Positions 54,079 through 62,836 of a stretch of 64,000 nucleotides of DNA are shown piece by piece; the first letter of the stretch is position 1, and each line of letters begins with the position of its first letter. The notes under the pieces were generated by a model. That model was not told the origin of the DNA. It made no database searches and saw nothing but the letters and a program-made list of their open reading frames with translations. This DNA is from Natrialba taiwanensis DSM 12281. GTDB lineage: Archaea > Halobacteriota > Halobacteria > Halobacteriales > Natrialbaceae. A program made the position numbers and the translations under genes. The DNA is taken from the NCBI RefSeq assembly GCF_000337595.1, contig NZ_AOIL01000050.1, positions 73,588-137,587 of the forward strand. The letters run 5' to 3'.

Positions 54079-54180
54079 TACCTCGGTGTGTCGTTGCGCC
54101 GCCCTAAAGCGTTTCACTTCGAGCGGTATCCTCGTCGATCCGCCTCGGGCAATCCGCAGTCGGTTCCGGTCGATCCGCGG

Positions 54181-54864
54181 TCAGTTTTCGCAGGAATCGG
54201 ACGCCGAATCGGCAGCCGAGCGGTCGACACCGACCCGCCCGTCGCTCGTCTCGAGTTCGAATCCCCACTCCCGAAGCGTCGTCGCTGTCCGTCCCCGACC
54301 GTGGAGCAATACCTCGGCCAGATCCGCCGGTTCGTCGATATCCGTTCCCAGCCGAAACGAGTCGACCGTCTCGATCGTCGCGCCGACTTCCCGGGCGCGC
54401 GCTCGGTGGTCGCGATACGAGGCCCCGTGATAGTCCACTCTGAACTCGGGGTGGCGAACCACGAGCGCGTTCGTTCCGCCGCCCCGTCCGGGCGCGATGA
54501 CGATATCTCCCGGCGTCTCGACGAAACCCGTAATCGCTTCTGGGGTTGCAAGCGCCAGATCGGCCATGACGATTGCGACCGGCTCCGCCGTCGCTGCAAG
54601 GTGGTCGTTCACTGCCTCGGTTAACGGCCGGTCGTCGACTGCGACGGCAGGGCGTGACGCACGGTCGGTGAACTCGTCGCACTCGTCGAGTTCGATCGGT
54701 GCCGTCGACAGGATCAGCGGATCGAGTTCCGGATCGGCCTCGATGAGTGCATCGAGAACGTCCGCGAGCATGGCTCTGGCCACACTGCGTCGCTCGGCGG
54801 GATCGAGTACCGTACCGAGACGCGTCTTCGGCGTCTCGGAAGCGAACGGGACGACGACCTGCAT
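54181..54864 (-). CDS. cofC: 2-phospho-L-lactate guanylyltransferase CofC
   Basis: CofC activates a three-carbon phospho-acid (phospholactate or phosphoenolpyruvate) with GTP for F420 synthesis. The 227-residue nucleotidyltransferase starts MQVVVPFASETPKTRLG and shows VAIVMADLALATPEAI, the Gly-rich APGRGGGTNALVV and SFRLGTDIDEPADLAEVLL. The C-terminal 40 residues after the core are variable and acidic. It is the probable first gene of a cofC-cofG operon. Confidence 0.92.
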   Translation of the reverse strand: MQVVVPFASETPKTRLGTVLDPAERRSVARAMLADVLDALIEADPELDPLILSTAPIELDECDEFTDRASRPAVAVDDRPLTEAVNDHLAATAEPVAIVMADLALATPEAITGFVETPGDIVIAPGRGGGTNALVVRHPEFRVDYHGASYRDHRARAREVGATIETVDSFRLGTDIDEPADLAEVLLHGRGRTATTLREWGFELETSDGRVGVDRSAADSASDSCEN

Positions 54865-55088
54865 TTGTCAGTGGTTAGAAACAGGCATCCAAAAACACGT
54901 CGAACTCCCGGGTCGGGAACACCCGTGTCACTCGGTTAGTCGGTTCGTTCGTGCCCCCCGACACGAACACCGCGAAGCGACGCGAGGTGGCCGCGACAGC
55001 ACGTGCATCCGTTCGCGAGTAGTGACCGCAACTGCGACGGACCGCTATCGCGAGTTCAGTTCGGTAGCGCGTCGGTGAACTCGGTCCG

Positions 55089-56267
55089 TCAGAACAACGG
55101 CTCGAGTTCGTCCTCGTCGTCCTCGACGAGTTCTTCGAGATTCTCTTCGCTTTCGGCCTGGATGTCGTCCATGTTGTCCTGGGCCTCGATTGCGACCTGC
55201 TGGAGACGTTTGATCCGGGGGACGTTCGTGACGCCCGAGAGCAGGATCGCTGCGGCGACTTCCGGTTTTTCGCGTGGGTAGTCGCCACCGCGGACTTCCA
55301 TGCTGCCGGTTTCCTCTTCGAGCCACTTGCGCCCGCGCTCGATGCCTTTTCGGTTTAAGTACTCCGAGGGGCCGCCGAGGACGAGCAGCGCGCGTTCGGT
55401 GCCTTCGATCTCACAGGGGAGTGTGAGTCGACCGAGGGCGGCCTTGCGGACGAGACTGGTGATCCGGTTGGTCGTGTTTGCGGCGTCGAGTCCCTCGTCG
55501 CTGGCTCCGTCGCCGGTGAACCGGGAGAGCAGTCCGCCGCTGGTGTTGAGTTCGACCTCCTCGCTCGCAAAGCCGACGGTAGAGACGCCCCCGCCCGAGA
55601 GCGTGTTGATGATCTCGGAGGAGTCGACGACGCTCTCTGCAACTTCTTGGTCGCCGGCGACTTCGCCGGCACCGAAGAGGAGCCCGAACCGGCGGACGAT
55701 CTCCTCGTTGATCTGTTCGTAGCCGCCTTCGACGGACTCGCCGGTCTGTCGCCAGGAGTCGTTGTCGAAGACGAGCAGGTTGTCGACCTCGCGAACGAAC
55801 GTCTGGAACGAGCGTGCCGCATTGAGCGTGTAGATCCCGCCCTCGTCCGTGCCGGGAAGAACGCCGAGACCGTAGACGGGAATCGTATAGATCCGCTGGA
55901 GATGCTTCGCAAGAACTGGCGCACCGCCAGAGCCGGTCCCACCACCCATGCCGGAGACGATCAGGAACGCGTCGACCTCGTGGGTCGGAATCGAGTCGAT
56001 CGCGTTTTGCACTTCGTCGATGTCTTCTTCGGCGATTTCCGCGCCGAGTTCGTTGTCCGCTCCAACGCCGTGGCCCTTGACACGGGCCTGACCGATGAGA
56101 ACGCGATTGTCCTGTGGAATCCGTTCGAGACCCATCAGATCCGCCTTCGCGGAGTTCACAGCGATCGCCGCACGGACGATACCGCTGTTAGTCCGATCGT
56201 CGTAATCGAGGAATCGATCGACGATTTTGCCACCGGCCTGTCCAAATCCGATCATCGCCAGCTTCAT
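55089..56267 (-). CDS. cetZ1: Tubulin-like protein CetZ1
   Basis: CetZ1 is a tubulin/FtsZ-superfamily GTPase that controls cell shape (rod formation and motility) in haloarchaea. The 392-residue protein starts MKLAMIGFGQAGGKIVDRFL (nucleotide-binding loop), has the tubulin signature SGMGGGTGSGGAPVLA, PVYGLGVLPGTDEGG (T5 side) and a C-terminal acidic tail ELVEDDEDELEPLF. These features fit CetZ rather than FtsZ1/2. A TATA-like CTTATGG lies about 50 bases upstream. It is monocistronic. Confidence 0.92.
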   Translation of the reverse strand: MKLAMIGFGQAGGKIVDRFLDYDDRTNSGIVRAAIAVNSAKADLMGLERIPQDNRVLIGQARVKGHGVGADNELGAEIAEEDIDEVQNAIDSIPTHEVDAFLIVSGMGGGTGSGGAPVLAKHLQRIYTIPVYGLGVLPGTDEGGIYTLNAARSFQTFVREVDNLLVFDNDSWRQTGESVEGGYEQINEEIVRRFGLLFGAGEVAGDQEVAESVVDSSEIINTLSGGGVSTVGFASEEVELNTSGGLLSRFTGDGASDEGLDAANTTNRITSLVRKAALGRLTLPCEIEGTERALLVLGGPSEYLNRKGIERGRKWLEEETGSMEVRGGDYPREKPEVAAAILLSGVTNVPRIKRLQQVAIEAQDNMDDIQAESEENLEELVEDDEDELEPLF

Positions 56268-56450
56268 ACTTTGTCAGGGGGCTCCGTTGATTTGGACCAG
56301 AGCGATTAGGACCATAAGTCTTTCTATGAAGTGAATTTCTTGCATAATTCTATATCTCCATAAATCGATAGACGGGACCGGGATTGAAGAAACACCTATT
56401 CAATAACCAACAGGTATGCATCCATAACTTGAGACGTAGACGGCGGCCGA

Positions 56451-57380
56451 TTATGCGAGCGGTTGGCTCTCCTCGCGCGGTGTTCCATCTCGCACGCCGA
56501 GATACGCACCGAGTGTCAACAGATCGGTTGATTCGACGCCGAACACCTGTACGTCGTTCTCCGCGACGGTGTTATCGAACTCGAGCGACCGCGCCTGGTC
56601 CGCCCCGAACGGGACGAACGGCAGCGGGTCGGCGGCGGGGAGTCCGAGCTTTGTGAGCGCCATCGGTATCGGGAGGATTGTCACCGGTCGACCGTCCGCC
56701 TCATAGACGAGTTCAGTCGCGTCGGCCAGGGTAACGACTTGGGGACCGCCGAGCTCGTACGTGCGTCCGACGTGGAAGTCGTCTACGAGCGCATCGGCGA
56801 GAAGCGGTGCGAAGTCGCCGACCCAGATCGGCTGAAAGCGCGTCTTCCCGCCGCCGGGCAGGCCGGTCAGGTACGGTGTCGTGAGTCGTTTTGCGAAGGA
56901 GAGGAACTCGCCGCCGTCGCCGAAGACGACTGCGGGACGGACAATCGTCCAACTCAGTGCCGCTTCGCGGACGATCGACTCGGCGCGGCCCTTGGTTCGA
57001 ATATACGCCGTCGGCCCGTCGGGATCGGCGCTGAGGGCGCTGATCTGGAGGAATCGATCGACGCCGTGTTCCTCGGCCGCTCGAACCAGGTTTTCCGTGC
57101 CGCCGAGGTGGACCGTCTCGTGGTCGGTCCCGCCGGGGGGCTGGTAGAGCGGGGAGAGGGCGACGAGATTGACGATGGCATCGTGGCCCGCGACGGCGTC
57201 GACGATCGAATCGTAGGCGCTCACGTCGCCCGTCGACAGGTCGACCTCGTCGGGGAGTTCGTCGGCGTCTTCGGCCGTCGGGTTTCGGGACAACGCCGTG
57301 ACCTCGTGGCCGCGTTCGGCGAGTTCGGTACAGAGGTGCGTGCCGATGAAGCCGGTGCCGCCGGCGACGAGGACCTGCAT
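56451..57380 (-). CDS. NDUFA9-like NAD(P)-binding epimerase/dehydrogenase family protein
   Basis: A 309-residue atypical short-chain dehydrogenase of the complex-I NDUFA9 type. It begins MQVLVAGGTGFIGTHLCTEL (GxxGxxG nucleotide loop), then DAIVNLVALSPLYQP, YIRTKGRAESIVREA (the Y-x3-K-like pair is degenerate) and RPAVVFGDGGEFL. Such proteins bind NADPH but may not be catalytic; some act in membrane or quinone metabolism. The Met at 57380 was chosen since the loop must start there. It is a single gene. Confidence 0.87.
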   Translation of the reverse strand: MQVLVAGGTGFIGTHLCTELAERGHEVTALSRNPTAEDADELPDEVDLSTGDVSAYDSIVDAVAGHDAIVNLVALSPLYQPPGGTDHETVHLGGTENLVRAAEEHGVDRFLQISALSADPDGPTAYIRTKGRAESIVREAALSWTIVRPAVVFGDGGEFLSFAKRLTTPYLTGLPGGGKTRFQPIWVGDFAPLLADALVDDFHVGRTYELGGPQVVTLADATELVYEADGRPVTILPIPMALTKLGLPAADPLPFVPFGADQARSLEFDNTVAENDVQVFGVESTDLLTLGAYLGVRDGTPREESQPLA

Positions 57381-57582
57381 AGGTGAGACATGCACTCGAT
57401 TCCCCAAATAAGTAGTTGCCGCGGAGAGTCACCGTGGCCGTCGGTACGAGAAACCTAGCTACTCGTGACAGCAGGTACGGGGCCCATCCACTCGTGACAA
57501 CAACCACGAACGGCGTCACCGCTCGAGCGGTTGACAACGGCCACTCGACAGATTGTAATACCTCACCCGACGACGTGCGAGC

Positions 57583-58176
57583 ATGCTCGTCACGCTCGAG
57601 GGACTCGACGGGAGCGGCAAAACGACGGTCTGGGAGGCTCTGCAGAAATCCTACCCCGACGCCGTCTTCACCCGCGAACCCACCAACGACTCCTGGTACG
57701 GCGACGCCGTCTACCGATCGATCGAAGACGACGACGCCGACTCGCTCGCCGAACTCTTCCTCTACACCGCCGATCACGCCGACCATCTCTCCCGGAAGAT
57801 CGAACCGGCCCTCGAGCGCGGCGAACTCGTCATCTCCGATCGCTACGCCGACTCCCGATTCGCCTATCAGGGGGCGACGCTCGCGGAGACCGAGCGCGTC
57901 GAGAACCCGCTCGAGTATGTTATCGACATCCACGACGCGTTCTCGGTCGAACCCGACTTGACACTCTATCTCGACCTCGATCCCGAGACGGCCGCCCGAC
58001 GCGCCGGTTCAACGAACAAGTTCGAACGCGTCGAGTACCTCACCGCAGTCCGGGAGAACTACGAACGGCTGTGCGAGCGATACGACGACCGCTTCGTCCG
58101 CATCGACGCCGCGCAATCACCCGCCGCAGTTCTCGAAGACGTGCGGGACGTACTCGCGGCCACCGTTGACCGCTGA
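57583..58176 (+). CDS. tmk: dTMP kinase
   Basis: Thymidylate kinase phosphorylates dTMP to dTDP. The 197-residue protein starts [20 protein letters not shown] (P-loop), followed by [13 protein letters not shown], the [18 protein letters not shown]-type motif, and [21 protein letters not shown] stretch 26 bases upstream of the ATG suggests a leaderless transcript. The stop is the first unit of a 7-bp tandem repeat (58174-58204). Confidence 0.93.
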   Translation: MLVTLEGLDGSGKTTVWEALQKSYPDAVFTREPTNDSWYGDAVYRSIEDDDADSLAELFLYTADHADHLSRKIEPALERGELVISDRYADSRFAYQGATLAETERVENPLEYVIDIHDAFSVEPDLTLYLDLDPETAARRAGSTNKFERVEYLTAVRENYERLCERYDDRFVRIDAAQSPAAVLEDVRDVLAATVDR

Positions 58177-58204
58177 GTGCTGAGCGCTAAGCGCTGAACA
58201 CTGA
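58174..58204 (+). repeat. 7-bp tandem repeat of stop codons at the end of tmk
   Basis: TGA, TGA, TAA, TGA and TGA begin at 58174, 58181, 58188, 58195 and 58202. The units are TGAGTGC, TGAGCGC, TAAGCGC, TGAACAC. Because the period is seven, the five stops fall in all three frames. Confidence 0.85.
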
Positions 58205-58306
58205 ACTCGCAACACGACCGGCCGATTCACACCACTCGGACAGCCGGTGTCGAGTTCGGAAACAGAAGCGCGTCGATCGGCAGCCGAGTGCAGCGTCAGG
58301 GCAGTG

Positions 58307-58549
58307 TCACCCGTCGTTCCGGTCCATCGCGATATAGGTCTTCGTGTCGGTCACGCCCTCGAGACCCTGAATATCCGACGAGACGGCCTTGAGAACGTCG
58401 TAGACTTCCGGGGCATCGATCTCGACGATGATGTCGTAGTTGCCCGCGACAATGTGGGCGTTCGCGACCGACTCGAGCGCGGTCACCTGCGAGAGCAGCC
58501 CCTCCGACTTGCCGGCCGCCGTCTTGACCATGATAAACGCGTGGACCAT
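58307..58549 (-). CDS. Stand-alone Lrp/AsnC RAM (ligand-binding) domain protein
   Basis: An 80-residue protein: MVHAFIMVKTAAGKSEGLLS, ESVANAHIVAGNYDIIVEID and ALKAVSSDIQGLEGV-like end with TKTYIAMD. This is the RAM/ACT-like effector domain of Lrp-type regulators without the HTH. Such proteins bind amino acids as oligomers and may modulate full-length Lrp proteins. Its neighbours give no clear hint of target. Confidence 0.88.
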   Translation of the reverse strand: MVHAFIMVKTAAGKSEGLLSQVTALESVANAHIVAGNYDIIVEIDAPEVYDVLKAVSSDIQGLEGVTDTKTYIAMDRNDG

Positions 58550-58615
58550 CGTTCGCCGGTGTGGTACACTCCCGCACGACTAAAGCCTTTGCCTCACCGG
58601 AAGGTGACGCGGGCG

Positions 58616-59797
58616 TCAGTCGAACTCGTCCGGGACGGTCATCCCTTCGACCACGTCGAACGCTTCGTCGCCGTCAAATCGGGTTGGGTCGAAGGTATCA
58701 ATGCCGTCGCCGCCGAGCACCTGCCGGGCGAGCCGCTGACCGATCGCCGGCGCGCGCATAAAGCCGTGGCCCTGGAAGCCGGTTGCGACGTACAGTCCGT
58801 CCGTTAGTTGCCCGACCAGCGGATCGCGGTCCGGCGTCGCCGTACAGAGTCCGGCCCAGGCCCGCTCGAGTTCAACGTCGGCGGTGGGCAACCGATGGCG
58901 CACGCGCTCGAGCAGGTCCGACGCGAACTCTGGGTTTGCGTCTCGATCGTAGTCGTCCGGGTCGGCCTCCCACTCCTCGGTGCCGTCGCCCGCGAGCAGC
59001 CCTTCCGGGTGCGGGCGAAGGTAGAACCCGTCGCTGGCGTCGTAACACGTCGGTTCCGGGTGGTCACAGTTCGCGACGAGCGCCTGGACGCGGTAGGGTT
59101 TCATGGCGATCGAGATGCCGGCGTCCGCGAGGAGTCGCTTCGTGTGTGCGCCGGCGGTCACGAGGACCGCGTCGAACTCGTTGACGGTCCCGTCTTCGCG
59201 GACGATTTGGGATGGATCAGTTCGGACGCTGACGGGCGTGTCGGTCTCGAGCGTCGCGCCCGCCCCCGTTGCTGCGGTGGCGAGGCAGGCGGTGTACTGG
59301 CCGGGATCCGTGTACCCCGCGCCGCCGGCGACGCCCGCGACGGCCACGTCGTCCGCCCGCACGGTCGGGAACCGGTCCGCGAGTTCATCGCCGTCCATCG
59401 TGACGGCGACGACGCCCTGCGCTTGCATTCGTTCGACCTGGTCGCGGATGGCGTCGGCACGCTCGTCGTCTCCCTCGCGGGCGAGCCAGACGTAGGGACA
59501 CTCGACGAAGGGGAACGTGTCGTCGCCCGATAGCGCCCGGAAGCGTTCGATCGCATCGCCCGCGAGTTCGGCGTCGAGCGAGTCCGCGAAGGCGTCGTAA
59601 CAGATGCCGGCTGCGCGACCGCTCGAGCCGTGTGCGACGCTGCCGCGGTCGTACAGCGTCACGTCCACGCCCTCGCGGGCCAGATCGTAGGCTGCGGTCG
59701 CGCCGACGGCTCCCGCACCGACGACGGCGACCGAAAGCCCCGCACCCCGGTCGGTGAAGGCATCGGCACCGACGGCAAGTTCGGCGTCGTCGCTCAT
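58616..59797 (-). CDS. FAD-dependent amino-acid/sarcosine oxidase-like (DAO family)
   Basis: A 393-residue DAO-family flavoprotein. The dinucleotide-binding motif is VAVVGAGAVGATAAYDLARE, followed by a basic-acid RGSVAHGSSGRAAGICYD. The C-terminal block (GLYVATGFQGHGFMRAPAIG) is shared with sarcosine and glycine oxidases. The substrate cannot be read from sequence. Its start ATG overlaps the stop of the creatininase gene by four bases, so the two are translated together, hinting at sequential hydrolysis of a cyclic or amide compound and oxidation of the resulting N-methyl or secondary amine. Confidence 0.87.
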   Translation of the reverse strand: MSDDAELAVGADAFTDRGAGLSVAVVGAGAVGATAAYDLAREGVDVTLYDRGSVAHGSSGRAAGICYDAFADSLDAELAGDAIERFRALSGDDTFPFVECPYVWLAREGDDERADAIRDQVERMQAQGVVAVTMDGDELADRFPTVRADDVAVAGVAGGAGYTDPGQYTACLATAATGAGATLETDTPVSVRTDPSQIVREDGTVNEFDAVLVTAGAHTKRLLADAGISIAMKPYRVQALVANCDHPEPTCYDASDGFYLRPHPEGLLAGDGTEEWEADPDDYDRDANPEFASDLLERVRHRLPTADVELERAWAGLCTATPDRDPLVGQLTDGLYVATGFQGHGFMRAPAIGQRLARQVLGGDGIDTFDPTRFDGDEAFDVVEGMTVPDEFD

Positions 59798-60558
59798 TTG
59801 TGATCACGCGGCCAGCAATCCGCGAGCGGTCGCGCCGCGAGCCAGTCGAGCAGCGCGTCGAGGTGGTCGCGCCCGGCCTCGAACAACGCCGCGCCCTTCT
59901 CGGGGTCGGCCTGGGTCGGCCGGCCGACCGCCCCGCTCTCCGAGAAGTCGATCGTATCGAACCCGATCGGCGCGCCGTGGCTGAACTCGCCCCAGGAGTC
60001 GCTCGCCCCCGCTTCGGCGGCGGCGAACTCGTCCGGCCGAACGAGGTCCTCGCGGAGGTGCCAGAGCAGGCTCGACTCCATCGCGTCGGCGTGACCGCCG
60101 TCCTCGTCGAACAGGTCGGCCGCGAGGTCGTCGACGCTGTCCCACCAGTTCCAGGGGGGCGTGAACGCCGTTTCCTCGTTTCGCAGGGTCCGTGCGGCCC
60201 GTCGGAGCGCGTCCGTGTTGCCGCCGTGGCCGTTGACGACGACCGTTTTGCGGACCCCGTGGTCGGCGAGGCTCGCGATCGTTTCCTCGACGTAGCGTTC
60301 GAACGTCGCCGCGGAGACGTACAACGTGCCGTCGAACTGCCGGTGGTGGCCGCTGACGCCGACCGGAATCGTCGGGAGGACTACGGTATCCTCGCGGTCG
60401 GTTGCAGTATGAGCGAACGCCTCGGCCGCCATGAAGTCCATCCCGAGCGGTAACGCCGGTCCGTGCTGTTCGGTGCTCCCAGTCGGTAGCACGGCGACCT
60501 CGGCCGCCTCGAGTTCGTCGGCAGCGTCGGTCGTCGTGCGTTCGGCGAGCAGTGTCAT
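59794..60558 (-). CDS. Creatininase-family amidohydrolase
   Basis: A 254-residue creatininase-fold metal enzyme. Ligand motifs are seen as Glu and His in GSTEQHGPALPLGMD (with Asp), His in VVNGHGGNTDA, and Glu in HADAMESSLL. Members hydrolyse creatinine, guanine-derived formamides (ArfB) or mycofactocin peptides, so the substrate is open. It is the first gene of a two-gene operon with the FAD oxidase. ArfB-like use would fit haloarchaeal F420/riboflavin synthesis, but the oxidase partner speaks for catabolism. Confidence 0.87.
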   Translation of the reverse strand: MTLLAERTTTDAADELEAAEVAVLPTGSTEQHGPALPLGMDFMAAEAFAHTATDREDTVVLPTIPVGVSGHHRQFDGTLYVSAATFERYVEETIASLADHGVRKTVVVNGHGGNTDALRRAARTLRNEETAFTPPWNWWDSVDDLAADLFDEDGGHADAMESSLLWHLREDLVRPDEFAAAEAGASDSWGEFSHGAPIGFDTIDFSESGAVGRPTQADPEKGAALFEAGRDHLDALLDWLAARPLADCWPRDHK

Positions 60559-60621
60559 GCCGTCCTCTGGTTGCCGGAGTGACTTATATCGTCTGCCGTT
60601 CGTTTCGAAGAAATAGCGGTC

Positions 60622-61422
60622 CTACTCGAGGAAGGCCTCGAGTTCGCGAGCGGGGTAGCCGACGACGGTCGTTGCGCCGGCCTCGCGGAGCGCGTCGGTC
60701 CGTTCGCGGACCGCGGCTTCGGTGCCGACGAGCGTGTAGTCCTCGGCGGCGGCGAGCAGGATTTCACGAGTTCGGCCCGTCGCGCGCGAATCGGTGACGG
60801 TTCTGTCTCCGTCTTCGTCTCTGTCGTCCGGGAGCGCCGCGGCGACCGGTCGCCGGCGAGCGACGTAGTCCCCGACGGCGTCGAGGATCGCGTCTTCGTC
60901 GGCCGTTAGCACTGTCGGTGCGTAGACTGCGATGTCGCCGTCGAAGGTCGCAGCACGAAGCGCCCGCAACTCGCGCATCGTCGTTCGCGAGAGCAGGTCG
61001 TACTGTGTTGCGCCCGTCGCCATCGCGATTCGTTCGACGCTCTCGGTGCCGACCCAGGAGTCGGGGTCCGTTTCGAGTGCCGCACCCAGCCGGGGCGCGA
61101 CGGCGCGGTCCTGCTCGTCGTCGGTGAGGTAGGCGGGGTGGCCGGCGACGAGGATGCGCTCGACGCCCGACGGGAGTTCGGCGGCGAGCGAATCGTCTCC
61201 GAGCGGGTCGAATCCGTCGGCACGAACGGGGGTCGTCAGCCGAACTGTCACGTCGGCCGAAAGCGCTTCTATCGTCTGCCGGTCCGGGACGTGATCGTGT
61301 CCCTCGTAATCGATCGCGATCGTCTCGACCGGGAGCGACGTCGCTCGCTCGACATCACACTCGGCCGGTTTGAGCGCGACCGCATCCAGGCCGGCGCGGG
61401 CAACTGTACTCGTTGTTAGCAT
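60622..61422 (-). CDS. DUF7388-type haloarchaeal protein
   Basis: A 266-residue acidic protein: MLTTSTVARAGLDAVALKPA, DVTVRLTTPVRADGFDPLG, VERIAMATGATQYDLLSRTT and TREILLAAAEDYTLVGTEAA, with a TIM-barrel-like alternation. I recall this layout as DUF7388, without a known activity; the pattern is somewhat like luciferase-type barrels. The start at MLTTSTVARAG was chosen because upstream sequence is Arg/His-rich. It lies 63 bases upstream of the creatininase gene on the same strand, so it may share its transcript. Confidence 0.7.
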   Translation of the reverse strand: MLTTSTVARAGLDAVALKPAECDVERATSLPVETIAIDYEGHDHVPDRQTIEALSADVTVRLTTPVRADGFDPLGDDSLAAELPSGVERILVAGHPAYLTDDEQDRAVAPRLGAALETDPDSWVGTESVERIAMATGATQYDLLSRTTMRELRALRAATFDGDIAVYAPTVLTADEDAILDAVGDYVARRRPVAAALPDDRDEDGDRTVTDSRATGRTREILLAAAEDYTLVGTEAAVRERTDALREAGATTVVGYPARELEAFLE

Positions 61423-61669
61423 CGACGGACACCTCGCATGGAGTTGGTAGTGGGTACTTCGCCTCGGAAACGGCAAGAACAGTACAACTGAACGCGATCG
61501 GATCGAAATCGAGTCAGGTGACGGCGGCGATGACGACTGCCTGTGGAACCGGTGTCGTTATCGCCCGTGCGGAACTCGACCCATCGTCTGTGCGACCATA
61601 GGACTGCTGGGTCCGGCGCGTGCAAAAACCTGACGCTCGATGCGGATTTTTCGAGAACCGGTGAGCCGC

Positions 61670-62245
61670 TCAGGTGTCCGCTGGTGCTTCGAACGGCGTT
61701 GCCAACTCGAGTAGCTGGACGAGAATCCGGCCTGTGGCTCCCCAGACGGTGTAGCCATCGACGTGGAAGTAGTGCACCACGATATCGCCGTAGTAGGGGT
61801 GATCGCGCCGATCGAACTCGTAGTTATCCGGTTCGAGCAGGTCGGACAGCGACAGGAGCACGATTTCGGCGACTTCGTTGTCGTCGCGTTCGTACTCCCG
61901 ATCCGGAACGCGGGCGACGAACGGCGTGACCGCGTACTCGCTGACCGTGCGGATGTCGTCGAGTTGGCCGACGAGTTCGGCTTCGGTCGGGTCGAGGCCG
62001 ATCTCTTCGTTGGCTTCGCGGAGTGCGGTATCGAGGATGGAGTCGTCGATCGGCTCGGCTCCGCCGCCGGGGAAGCTCATCTGTCCGGGGTGATCGCCGA
62101 GGTGGTCGGCGCGGCGGGTGAACAGGAGGTGGTCCTCATCGTTGCGATCGACAATCGGCGCGAGTACCGCGGCGTCGAACTGCTGGTCGTCGATCCCGAC
62201 GGGTTCGTGAGCGGCGATCGGATCGAGGGTGAGCCGCCGACACAT
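61670..62245 (-). CDS. NUDIX hydrolase, CoA pyrophosphatase-like
   Basis: A 191-residue NUDIX protein with the UPF0035/CoA-type motif: LLFTRRADHLGDHPGQMSFP, then the NUDIX box GGGAEPIDDSILDTALREANEEIGL. The C-terminal part (TVSEYAVTPFVARVP, YTVWGATGRILVQLLEL) matches CoA pyrophosphatases (NudL/PCD1 type) that cleave coenzyme A into phosphopantetheine and ADP. It begins one base past the stop of the upstream DUF7109 gene, so the two form an operon. Confidence 0.88.
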   Translation of the reverse strand: MCRRLTLDPIAAHEPVGIDDQQFDAAVLAPIVDRNDEDHLLFTRRADHLGDHPGQMSFPGGGAEPIDDSILDTALREANEEIGLDPTEAELVGQLDDIRTVSEYAVTPFVARVPDREYERDDNEVAEIVLLSLSDLLEPDNYEFDRRDHPYYGDIVVHYFHVDGYTVWGATGRILVQLLELATPFEAPADT

Positions 62246-62246
62246 C

Positions 62247-62738
62247 TCACTCGAGCGCCCCCGAGATGGTCCGGCGCGCGGGCGCTAAATCGAGCGGTGC
62301 CCAGGCTTCGAGATCGTAGCTCACGTCGAGCAGGTGTGACAGTCGCTCCTCGTCGGATGATTCGGTGGCTTCCTCGACTGCATCGGCGAACCGTTCGCGG
62401 GCGCTCTCGCCGAGTGCAGTTCGGTCGAGTTCTCGTCGCTCGACGTCGAGGATGTGGGGAACGTCCTCGGCGTGGTCCGGAACGGTTGGAAACGCCGTCG
62501 GGCCGGCGACCAGGAGGGGTGCCGTCGGTTCCGAGGGAGCGGTGACGGCGGTCGGCGGGGAGCGAACGAGTGCGAACGACGCGAGTGCGCCGTCGATCGT
62601 CTCCTCGAGTGCCGTCTCGTTGACGGACTGGCCGTCCGCACGGAAGGCGGCCTCCGAGAGGGCGCGGTCGAGTTCTGTCCTCGTCAACCCGCCGAAGAGG
62701 TCGACGACGCCGGCCAGTTCGTCGGCGGTCGCATCCAT
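62247..62738 (-). CDS. DUF7109-type haloarchaeal protein
   Basis: A 163-residue acidic protein: MDATADELAGVVDLFGGLTR, TELDRALSEAAFRADGQSV and, later, DVPHILDVERRELDRTALGE with LAPARRTISGALE at the end. I recall this as DUF7109, of unknown function; the two halves suggest helical bundles. The Met at 62738 is the natural start. It ends one base before the start of the NUDIX gene and is its likely operon partner. Confidence 0.7.
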   Translation of the reverse strand: MDATADELAGVVDLFGGLTRTELDRALSEAAFRADGQSVNETALEETIDGALASFALVRSPPTAVTAPSEPTAPLLVAGPTAFPTVPDHAEDVPHILDVERRELDRTALGESARERFADAVEEATESSDEERLSHLLDVSYDLEAWAPLDLAPARRTISGALE

Positions 62739-62836
62739 ACGCGGTGTAACGAGCGGTTCGCTGATAAAGATTGATAGCCGCCAGTCGCTCACAGCGCGGC
62801 GTCTGAGTCGCTCGTGATCGATTGTGATTGATCGCC

